Shown here in pieces: positions 57,504 through 64,000 of a DNA stretch of 64,000 bases. Both the position numbers and the translations under genes were made by a program. The first letter of the stretch is position 1; every line of letters starts with the position of its first letter. Origin of the DNA: Dulcicalothrix desertica PCC 7102. GTDB taxonomy: Bacteria; Cyanobacteriota; Cyanobacteriia; Cyanobacteriales; Nostocaceae. The DNA lies in the NCBI RefSeq assembly GCF_003991905.1, contig NZ_RSCL01000001.1, positions 124,001 through 188,000 on the forward strand. Reading direction: 5' to 3'. The notes under the pieces are model-generated. The model worked only from the letters and a program-made list of their open reading frames with translations. It made no database searches and was not told the origin of the DNA.

Positions 57504-57943
57504 TTAGCTGCTTTTTCTACTGCTGTAATTACATCATCTAAAGCTTTACCTGCTTCTTTGATGAAGTTGTCTGCCTCAGCATCAGATTCAGCATTGACCG
57601 CAGCTTGTACTGATGCAAGCGCGCGGTTCATTGCTTTGGCGCCTTCTGGAACACCAGCTTGTTCTAATAAACTTGCTGTTTCTTCCATTGCTACTAATGC
57701 TGTGTCAAAATGTAGTTGCACTTGTTGTGTACTTTTTGCTGTTTGGGTTGCGAGCATTGCGTTTGCTGCTCTTTCTAGTGCATTACCTGCTTTGTAGAGT
57801 GCTTCTTGGTCGATAGCTTGCGCTAGTAGTGTTGAGGTTGGTGAAGATGGTGTTTTATTAACGTTAGTGCTTGCTGTTGCTGGAAATATGGTAAGCATTA
57901 AACCTGCAACTACAATGTTTGATAAAATAATTTTACGTAGCAT
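57500..57943 (-). CDS. Secreted/periplasmic helical protein of unknown function
   Basis: 147 residues with a signal peptide (KIILSNIVVAGLMLTIFPATASTN, cleavage near residue 26). The mature part is Ala-rich and helical: KAGNALERAANAMLATQTA, then VQAAVNAESDAEADNFI. I do not recognise a family. Its stop overlaps the stop of the convergent aroF gene by 4 bp. No catalytic residues stand out. It may be a small envelope-associated bundle. Confidence 0.7.
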   Translation of the reverse strand: MLRKIILSNIVVAGLMLTIFPATASTNVNKTPSSPTSTLLAQAIDQEALYKAGNALERAANAMLATQTAKSTQQVQLHFDTALVAMEETASLLEQAGVPEGAKAMNRALASVQAAVNAESDAEADNFIKEAGKALDDVITAVEKAAN

Positions 57944-58289
57944 TTTATGATTTTTTCCTATTTTAAAGATTGGAAATCCCCCCTAGCCCCCCTTAATAAG
58001 GGGGGGAATAAGAGTGGTGTTTGAAGCTTTTTTCTGAAGGAAGAGGGAACAATATTAAGATTTAAAGCCCCCCTTAGTAAGGGGGGTTGGGGGGATTAAA
58101 TTCTACTTCTACAAACTGGCATAACATTTGTGTTATCGTCAATCTGAAATATAAGTAAAATCAAAAATTTATAGTTTTTATTTATTAAGTCGGTAAATAT
58201 ACTTTGTTTGTAAAAAAAATATAGATAAGGGACGGGCAAGGATGCCCATCCCACAAGATGCTCTATAAGATGTATTACAGGACTTTGGT
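57944..58289. repeat. MITE-like inverted repeat (CCCCCCTTAxTAAGGGGGG) in a 346-bp spacer
   Basis: Left end 57975-58006 (AATCCCCCCTAGCCCCCC... then TTAATAAGGGGGG) and right end 58066-58097 (CCCCCCTTAGTAAGGGGGG then TTGGGGGGATT) are inverted copies of about 30 nt, each palindromic. They flank about 60 bp, so the whole is about 120 bp. A CAAGGATGCCC repeat lies at 58230-58259. No gene is present. Confidence 0.8.
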
Positions 58290-58979
58290 TTATTGAGTGA
58301 TTTTACGGAATTCATATGATTCAGCTTTGGCGCCCCAAACTTGTTTACCGTTGGCATCAAAGCCTCTATCCCAGGTATTCATTCCGGTTTTACTTAATAC
58401 AATTGTATTTGTGATTTTAACGGCGCCTCGAACGTTAGCGGGGCAACCTTCATTTGGTGTGATACCAATATAGTTTTCACCTGAACGTGTAAGATAAACG
58501 CTACAAACTGGTTTACCAAGGTCAGTTGATGTAACTATTCGTTCAGAAACTGGTTTGTTGCAGAGGTTAATAACAGATTGTACGTTGGCTGGTTTGTAAG
58601 ATAATGACCGCACGGTTCGACCGTTATTTACCGAAGATATTTCTAGAAAGCGTTGCCGATAAGGTTTGTTCAGTTCGCTTGATAACGCTTGCTCTTGATA
58701 TAGAAATATTGGGTTATTAGATTTGTTTGTTGCTTGAGCATTATTATTTAAACTAATACGGCAAGCAGTCATCCTAACATTTGCAGCTTTGGAATTTACC
58801 CGCGCTCGTGCCGAAGTATCCATTATCCCTTCCAAGCGCTGTGCAACTTCTTCTATCTGCTGCTGACTTGACACAGCATCCTGGGCTACAGCAACCAAAG
58901 TATAATTGCTTAGTAGAGAGGCGCCGAGTAACACAATACCCAAACCGCAATTTTGGAAAATTTTTGTAACAGCCTTCAT
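58290..58979 (-). CDS. CpeT/CpcT-family (DUF1001) protein with signal peptide
   Basis: 229 residues. An N-terminal signal sequence (LGIVLLGASLLSNYTLVAVA, then QDAVSS) precedes a CpeT/CpcT-like domain: LYQEQALSSELNKPYRQRFL, RTVRSLSYKP, GCPANVRGAVKITNTIVLSK and MNTWDRGFDANGKQVWGAK. CpeT/CpcT lyases attach bilins to phycobiliproteins in the cytoplasm. A secreted member is not expected to do that, so a different tetrapyrrole- or lipid-binding role is possible. The family call is firm from the C-terminal half. Confidence 0.85.
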   Translation of the reverse strand: MKAVTKIFQNCGLGIVLLGASLLSNYTLVAVAQDAVSSQQQIEEVAQRLEGIMDTSARARVNSKAANVRMTACRISLNNNAQATNKSNNPIFLYQEQALSSELNKPYRQRFLEISSVNNGRTVRSLSYKPANVQSVINLCNKPVSERIVTSTDLGKPVCSVYLTRSGENYIGITPNEGCPANVRGAVKITNTIVLSKTGMNTWDRGFDANGKQVWGAKAESYEFRKITQ

Positions 58980-59209
58980 TGGTAATACTTATGTAAAAAC
59001 ATGCAATTAATACAACTATTCTAAATCAAGATTACGGAAGCATCTCAAATATCTAAAAATATGTCATTTAGTCTGGCGCCGTAACAGTCACATTCATTTA
59101 TAGTCCTCTTCTAGAGGAGTTTTGCTATTAGCATGGGGACTGAAAGGGACATGCGGGTAGAACGTAGCTACAGATTCTTCGCTACGCAACTAATGACAAT
59201 TTATACCTC

Positions 59210-61213
59210 TTAAAAAGGGATGTGCCATATTTTGAGATTATTTCCTGCGCTACCGCCGCTAGCAATACTTTGTGCATCTGGACTAACGGCGATAGAATAA
59301 ATAAAGCCAGAGTCTTGTGTTAAAGTACGAAGTTTTTTTCCAGTAACTGGATTCCATAGTTTGATAGTGTTGTCGTTACTACCACTAATTAAAATTTCAT
59401 CGATATCTAAAGCTTGATTATATTTAGCACCAGATGCGAAGGCAACAGAATTAACTTTTTCGGTATGTCCTTCTATGGTACGGATTACTTCTCCTGTTAC
59501 CAAGTTCCATAATTTGATAGTTTTATCTTTACTACCGCTTGCTAACATAACACCTCTGGCATCAAAGGCAATGGAGAGGACAATATCTGAATGTCCTTTT
59601 AGTGTGCGGATTTCTTGACCGTTTACTAAATTCCATAGTTTGATAGTTTTATCCCAACTGGCACTAGCTAGTGTTGCACCATCGGGACTAAAAATAATGT
59701 TATCGACTGGTTGAGAATGTCCAATTAGAGTGCGAATTTCTTTTGCGTTTGCTACATCCCATATTTTAATAGTTTTGTCTAAGCTGCTACTAGCTAGCTG
59801 TTTGCCATTAGGACTAAAAGCTACAGAGCTAACACCTTGTGTATGTCCTTTGAATGTGTTGATTAAATTTCCTGTTGCGACATCCCACAGTTTTATGGTT
59901 TTATCGGCGCCGGAACTTGCTAGTATTTTTGCATTAGGACTAAAAGCTATAGACCAAATCCAATTAGAATGTCCTGTAAGGGTGCGAATTTCTTGCCCTG
60001 TGGCTGAATTCCATAATTTTATCGTTTTATCATCACTCGCACTCGCGAGTATTTTACCATCAGGAGCAAATGCCACAGAATTTACATCGCTTGAATGTCC
60101 ACTCAAAGTTTTAGGCGCCAATTTGAATGTGTTTGTTTGCTCCGAATGATTCGGTCGAATATTTTGAGATTGTTTAGAATACCAACCGATGCCTAAAGTT
60201 AACAAAGTTATTATACTAAACAACAGTAGTTGATTCTTGAGTAGGTTATCTAGTTGAGTTCGCTGTGTTAACTTGGTTTGAAGAGGTTCATTAATCGAGG
60301 TGTGGTTGGAAGCGTTGTGTGTTAAGTGCGCGTAAGCTTCTGAGGCAGATTGGTAGCGTTTTTGAATGTCAGCTACTAACAGCCTGTCTAAAAAGTTGCC
60401 TAATTCCTCGCTTGGTAATACGCTTTTTAGGATAATATGGCGCCGCCAGTCGTTAGTCCAGCTAAAACCGTGTTCCATCCATAATTTAGATGGAGAAATG
60501 CCTGTTAGCAGGTAAAAGCAAGTTACACCTAAACTATATAAGTCACTTGCTGGGTAAGTTTGCCCATGTTGTAATTGCTCAGGTGCGCTATAACCATGTG
60601 ACCCAATAGCTGTACCAACTTTAGTTTGTACTGTTTCACTCAGTTGCTTCGAGGCGCCAAAATCTATAAGTACAAACTTTCCATCACTCGAACGGCGAAT
60701 AATATTTTGTAATTTAATATCTCGGTGAATTACCCCACGGTCATGAATATAACTTAATATAGGTAATAAATCTAACAACAGTTCTTGAACTTTACTTTCT
60801 CTGTAAATTCCTTGTATTTGTAGTTCTTTGAGCAAATTCGGCCCATCAATATATTGTTGCACCAAGTATAAATAATTGTCTTGCTCAAAGTAAGCGTATA
60901 GCGAAGGTATTTGTGGATGTTCTCCCAACTGCTGTAATTGATTCGCTTCTTGTTTAAATAGCTCAATTGCTTTCTTGATAACCATTGGTTCTTGAGTTTT
61001 CGGCGCCAACTGCTTAACAACACACTTTTCATCTAGCTTATCTACGTCGGAAGCTAGATAAGTTTTGCCAAAACCTCCCTCGTTGGATAGAACTTTAATA
61101 ATACGATAATGACCTCTAAGTAGAGGTATCAAAGGTGTACCGCATTCCTGACAATGACTGGCGCCATCAGGGTTCAAAGGATTTGAGCAGTCGGGATTTA
61201 GGCAACAGAGCAT
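59210..61213 (-). CDS. Zinc-ribbon Ser/Thr protein kinase with seven WD40 repeats
   Basis: 667 residues. A zinc ribbon (CLNPDCSNP...CQECGTPL, 4-26) leads into a Hanks-type kinase (34-300): GGFGKTYLA, CVVKQL, VIHRDIKLQN (near 160, with Leu for the usual Pro), IDFGAS and APEQ. A single membrane helix (LLLFSIITLLTLGIGWYS) follows, then seven WD40 repeats (about 370-667, each xGHxxxVxSxAFSPDGxxLASxSxDKTIKLW). The kinase is cytoplasmic and the beta-propeller lies across or beside the membrane. The layout suggests it scaffolds partners. The substrate is unknown. Confidence 0.93.
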   Translation of the reverse strand: MLCCLNPDCSNPLNPDGASHCQECGTPLIPLLRGHYRIIKVLSNEGGFGKTYLASDVDKLDEKCVVKQLAPKTQEPMVIKKAIELFKQEANQLQQLGEHPQIPSLYAYFEQDNYLYLVQQYIDGPNLLKELQIQGIYRESKVQELLLDLLPILSYIHDRGVIHRDIKLQNIIRRSSDGKFVLIDFGASKQLSETVQTKVGTAIGSHGYSAPEQLQHGQTYPASDLYSLGVTCFYLLTGISPSKLWMEHGFSWTNDWRRHIILKSVLPSEELGNFLDRLLVADIQKRYQSASEAYAHLTHNASNHTSINEPLQTKLTQRTQLDNLLKNQLLLFSIITLLTLGIGWYSKQSQNIRPNHSEQTNTFKLAPKTLSGHSSDVNSVAFAPDGKILASASDDKTIKLWNSATGQEIRTLTGHSNWIWSIAFSPNAKILASSGADKTIKLWDVATGNLINTFKGHTQGVSSVAFSPNGKQLASSSLDKTIKIWDVANAKEIRTLIGHSQPVDNIIFSPDGATLASASWDKTIKLWNLVNGQEIRTLKGHSDIVLSIAFDARGVMLASGSKDKTIKLWNLVTGEVIRTIEGHTEKVNSVAFASGAKYNQALDIDEILISGSNDNTIKLWNPVTGKKLRTLTQDSGFIYSIAVSPDAQSIASGGSAGNNLKIWHIPF

Positions 61214-61454
61214 ACTGGTATTCGTGTCCAGCTTAAGTTATTATTGAGCCATACCTTACTAATTTAACAACCGGATTTTACTTAAACAATATTTTCTAAA
61301 TTCTTGTTAATTATATAGCTATAATCGCTATATAATACCTATACTTAAGTAATTAAGTTCAAAATAATTATGATTATGGTGTAATTATTGTCACACTTAA
61401 TTTCATAAATGTAATTTTACCATCAAAATTTTAAAATAAACCGCGAGGAGTAGA
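61214..61454. other. Divergent promoter region of kinase and secreted protein genes
   Basis: 241 bp of strongly AT-rich sequence between divergent genes, with TATATAGCTATAATCGCTATATAA near 61313-61336, a partly palindromic stretch that could be an operator. GAGGAG at 61444-61449 is the ribosome binding site of the plus-strand gene. Confidence 0.45.
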
Positions 61455-63113
61455 ATGATGGCAAACAATAAGAATAAATATTATCCAAAAAATAATCAAG
61501 AAAAAATAAAGCTAATTTTAGCCAGTTGCATAAGCAGCAGTGTATTATTATTAAGTAATGGCTTGTCTCTCGCAGCATCAGCAAAGTCTTTGACCGTAAA
61601 TTCAGGAAGCCCAAATTCCCGAAGTATAAATTATCTGAACACAAACTCTTCAAATCAAACAAATTCTAATTCAAAACAATTTTTACTGGCTAAACCACCA
61701 GATGAGAGACAACCAGAAGCAGTAGAACAAGGTATTGAAAAAATTCCGACATCTGAAATACCGCAACAGCGAGAACCCAAACAGCCAATAAAATCTCCTT
61801 TACCTCCTACCCCATCACCCGTAACTCCTACACCCGACCCAACTCCAACACAACCAAACGTAACTCCTACTACAACTCCAACACAAACGGCGCCGACTCC
61901 ACAACCGGACGTAACCCCTACAAAACCACCAACACAAACGGCGCCACAACCTCAACCAGTACAACGTCGTCAAACACCGCAACCAAATGTAACTCCAACG
62001 ACACCCTTACAAACGGCGCCACAACCTCAACCAGTACAACGTCGTCAAACACCGCAACCAAATGTAACTCCAACGACACCCTTACAAACGGCGCCACAAC
62101 CTCAGCGTCAATCTAAACCTGTGCAACGTCGTCAAACACCGCAACCAAATGTAGCTCCAATGACACCCTTACAAACTGCGCCACAACCACAGCGTCAACC
62201 TCAACCTGTGCAACGTCGTCAAACACCGCAACCAAATGTAACTCCAACGACACCCTTACAAACGGCGCCACAACCACAGCGTCAATCTACACCTGTACGT
62301 CAACGAATAGAATCAATACCTTCTGAAAATATTGAATCTAATCAAATACCTCAAAGACAGAGAAATCAGCAGCAAAGAACAAAATCACCAGTTTCTTCGT
62401 CTGGTAATTATAAAAATATTAACTTTGTAGATTTAGAAATTGGAGTTTTAAAAAGAGGTGATTTCCAGTCACAAGGCAGATATTTTCATTTTTACCAGTT
62501 CGAGGGTACAGAAAATCAACTTATTGAAGTTAGGTTAACTGGGAGTATAGATAAGCGTCGTTCTAATAATTTGAGTCTAGACCCCTTTATGTTTCTACTA
62601 GACTCAAATAATCAAGTTATTTTAACTAGAGGTAGCAACGAATTAAATAATGGACAAGCTAGCGGAAGGGTTAAGAGTGCATTTGCGTTCGTTCGACTTC
62701 CTGCTACAGGCAAATACACCATTGCAGTAACTAGTCGTAACCCACGAGATAGTGGTCGTTATAGTTTGGCTTTACGGAACGATAGAGCTAGTTATGCTTT
62801 AGATAAATCTGGTGTGCTAACTACGCGAGGTTCTACTATTAGAAGAAATGGCAGTCCTTATAGCGTTTCTAAGTTTCAAGGTAGAAGAGACCAGCTTGTA
62901 AGTATACGTGCTGATAGTGTTTTTGAAGATTTTTCTCCTTATGTTGTGCTTTTAAACTCTAGAGGAGAGGTTGTTGCTAGGGATAATGATAAGGATGGTA
63001 GATACAGTGCTTTAATTGACAGGGTTAGGTTGCCTCAAGATGATATTTATTATGTGGTAGTTATTTCTGCTATTGCACGTGAGAGGGGAACGTATAGACT
63101 AACTGTTTTTTAG
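61455..63113 (+). CDS. Secreted Pro/Gln-rich repeat protein with C-terminal PPC-like domains
   Basis: 552 residues. A signal peptide (residues about 18-43, LILASCISSSVLLLSNGLSLA) is followed by a 200-residue low-complexity linker. It contains about five tandem units of the type RRQTPQPNVTPTTPLQTAPQ, at 61960-62290 in DNA. Two beta-rich C-terminal domains follow (GVLKRGDFQSQGRYFHFYQF... and SGVLTTRGSTIRRNGSPYSV...). They resemble bacterial pre-peptidase C-terminal (PPC) domains, each with a conserved DPF/DFSPYVVLL pattern. It is probably an exported binding protein with a flexible stalk. Start ATG 61455 follows GAGGAG. Confidence 0.82.
   Translation: MMANNKNKYYPKNNQEKIKLILASCISSSVLLLSNGLSLAASAKSLTVNSGSPNSRSINYLNTNSSNQTNSNSKQFLLAKPPDERQPEAVEQGIEKIPTSEIPQQREPKQPIKSPLPPTPSPVTPTPDPTPTQPNVTPTTTPTQTAPTPQPDVTPTKPPTQTAPQPQPVQRRQTPQPNVTPTTPLQTAPQPQPVQRRQTPQPNVTPTTPLQTAPQPQRQSKPVQRRQTPQPNVAPMTPLQTAPQPQRQPQPVQRRQTPQPNVTPTTPLQTAPQPQRQSTPVRQRIESIPSENIESNQIPQRQRNQQQRTKSPVSSSGNYKNINFVDLEIGVLKRGDFQSQGRYFHFYQFEGTENQLIEVRLTGSIDKRRSNNLSLDPFMFLLDSNNQVILTRGSNELNNGQASGRVKSAFAFVRLPATGKYTIAVTSRNPRDSGRYSLALRNDRASYALDKSGVLTTRGSTIRRNGSPYSVSKFQGRRDQLVSIRADSVFEDFSPYVVLLNSRGEVVARDNDKDGRYSALIDRVRLPQDDIYYVVVISAIARERGTYRLTVF
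61960..62290 (+). repeat. Coding tandem repeat, about 72-84 bp per unit
   Basis: About five in-frame copies of CGTCGTCAAACACCGCAACC-type units, four of them carrying GGCGCC. Unit length changes between copies by steps of 12 bp, so the number of units probably varies between strains by slippage. Confidence 0.85.
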
Positions 63114-63116
63114 TCC

Positions 63117-63190
63117 AGCGGTGTCGGCTTCCGTGCCGCAGGCTGGACTCACCGGGAAACCCGTAAGGGCGCAGTGGCTCCCCAACCTAC
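63117..63190. repeat. Hairpin-rich repeat ending GTGGCTCCCCAACCTAC
   Basis: Contains AGTCCAGC/GCTGGACT (63114-63121 and 63141-63148) and GGGAAACCC. The ending is identical to that at 35842-35858. It lies between the convergent secreted protein and RDD kinase genes. Confidence 0.75.
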
Positions 63191-64000
63191 TTATTTATGA
63201 CTAAAGTATTTGCTATTATATCGTGGAGAGCTTGTTTCTTTTTGGTAAAGATGGCAACTACGTAACCAATACATAACATTATACCTGAAAGATTTTTACT
63301 CCAATATCTAATATTTGCTTGAGCAAAACTAAGACGTTTTCCATTTGCATCTGTTGCGATAATTTGTAGCGGCATTTTTCCTACTGTTGCTTGTAAATTT
63401 GAGCTTTCTAAGAATACAAAATACAACCATTGCAATATTAATATAAGAAGACTCGTAATTTTTGCCACTGGATATAGTGGTGGGTCTGAGACAAAAAAAA
63501 CAAGTAATAGTCCAAATAAACCGAAGCTAGAAGTGAAAAGTCCTCCGACAACTGCATCTGTAATTGGGGTACTTGTTATTTTCTCTTTTGGTATGGAACT
63601 TGGTAGCGTTGCCATTGAAGCAGGAAATACATCTACCAGTATTGACCCGACTATTCCACTTATTACCATTACACCAATTACGATAATTACGTAATCAATT
63701 ATGTAAGCTATTGCGCGCTTCCAAAAACCAGCATATTTTGGTGTGTTATGTACAGGCGCCTTTTCGTAATTTGATGAGTCTTTATCTATAGCTGCAAGCA
63801 AATCTAAAATTTGAGATGCATCTTTGGGTCGATTTCCTGGAAACGGCGCCACTAAATAATCGATTAAGTTACCAAGTTGCTGTGATACATGGGGAGCGTA
63901 ATTTCGCCAGATTAATTCACCTGTTCGAGGGTCTTCAGGAAAAGAATTTGGAAATTTTCCTGTGAGTAGAAATATAAAAGTGCGTCCCAAAGCATAAAAG
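63187..64000 (-). CDS. Partial Ser/Thr kinase with C-terminal RDD membrane domain
   Basis: Open through the window edge (271 residues seen, N-terminus missing). The first 75 residues are the end of a Hanks-type kinase C-lobe (FYALGRTFIFLLTGKFPNSF and RPKDASQILDLLAAI). From residue 88 there is an RDD domain: AGFWKRAIAYIIDYVIIVIG with the conserved Arg-Asp, GKMPLQIIATDANGKRLSFA and a C-terminal KKQALHDIIANTLV. RDD domains are three-helix membrane modules of uncertain, transport-like function. The catalytic motifs lie beyond the window. Confidence 0.85.
   Translation of the reverse strand, partial: FYALGRTFIFLLTGKFPNSFPEDPRTGELIWRNYAPHVSQQLGNLIDYLVAPFPGNRPKDASQILDLLAAIDKDSSNYEKAPVHNTPKYAGFWKRAIAYIIDYVIIVIGVMVISGIVGSILVDVFPASMATLPSSIPKEKITSTPITDAVVGGLFTSSFGLFGLLLVFFVSDPPLYPVAKITSLLILILQWLYFVFLESSNLQATVGKMPLQIIATDANGKRLSFAQANIRYWSKNLSGIMLCIGYVVAIFTKKKQALHDIIANTLVINK

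Noticed and set aside
61960-62290. Repeat array as a CRISPR-like locus
   Set aside because: The repeats are in frame inside a protein gene, with no unique spacers and no cas genes nearby. No other CRISPR-like array was seen in the window.

Overview
This window comes from a cyanobacterium, most likely a filamentous one. It carries photosystem I subunit PsaD, the ferredoxin-thioredoxin reductase variable chain, a CpeT/CpcT-type protein, the cyanobacterial families DUF2605 and DUF2973, a DICT-domain histidine kinase and several kinase/phosphatase genes with zinc ribbons. Many gene borders carry short palindromic or tandem repeats. The DNA is AT-rich (about 60% A+T by impression). It is densely sprinkled with the palindrome GGCGCC: about 120 by eye, where chance predicts about 4. 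The usual cyanobacterial HIP1 octamer was noticed only once. No rRNA, tRNA, CRISPR array, intact insertion sequence or prophage was seen.

Layout. 1-20 kb is mostly housekeeping: a TPR protein (cut by the window edge), NagZ, MutL, a Cys-less rhodanese, an adenosine-deaminase-like enzyme, a CHASE3/PAS histidine kinase, PurA, ribosomal protein L25, an APH/AAA fusion, an ElyC/YdcF-like protein, FtrV, a PP2C phosphatase, a Zur-type repressor, PurS-PurQ and a Uma2 nuclease. 20.2-27.3 kb holds an unrecognised locus: a 998-residue protein, a small Xre regulator and a 1202-residue SF2-like helicase. It runs directly into two tandemly duplicated hybrid histidine kinases (27.3-33.2 kb). 33.2-35.9 kb is a genomic scar. 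It has a RelE-type toxin without a normal start or antitoxin, a truncated repeat protein, a chimera of an AAA ATPase head on an FAD monooxygenase tail, and a broken aspartic protease. 36-50 kb returns to metabolism: aldehyde dehydrogenase, TrpE, PsaD, DICT kinase, glycosyltransferase, glycogen-debranching-like glucosidase, DUF2973/DUF2605 and ThrS. 50-64 kb holds a truncated kinase, Uma2, an AlkA-like glycosylase, hydrolase and epimerase, glutathione peroxidase, a J-domain/pentapeptide fusion, the DAHP synthase gene, secreted proteins, a WD40 kinase and a partial RDD kinase.

Two things stand out. First, the DAHP synthase gene is preceded by a 21-codon leader peptide in which 10 residues are Trp, Phe or Tyr. 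Its stop codon abuts a sequence that can form a 10-bp antiterminator with the 5' arm of a perfect intrinsic terminator. This has the full logic of ribosome-mediated transcription attenuation in the aromatic pathway. A second structured RNA with its own terminator lies just upstream. Second, the large-protein/Xre/helicase locus at 20.2-27.3 kb matches no system I know and is a candidate new DNA- or RNA-processing or defence module. The GGCGCC palindrome is a genome-scale signal that resembles HIP1 in behaviour but differs in sequence.
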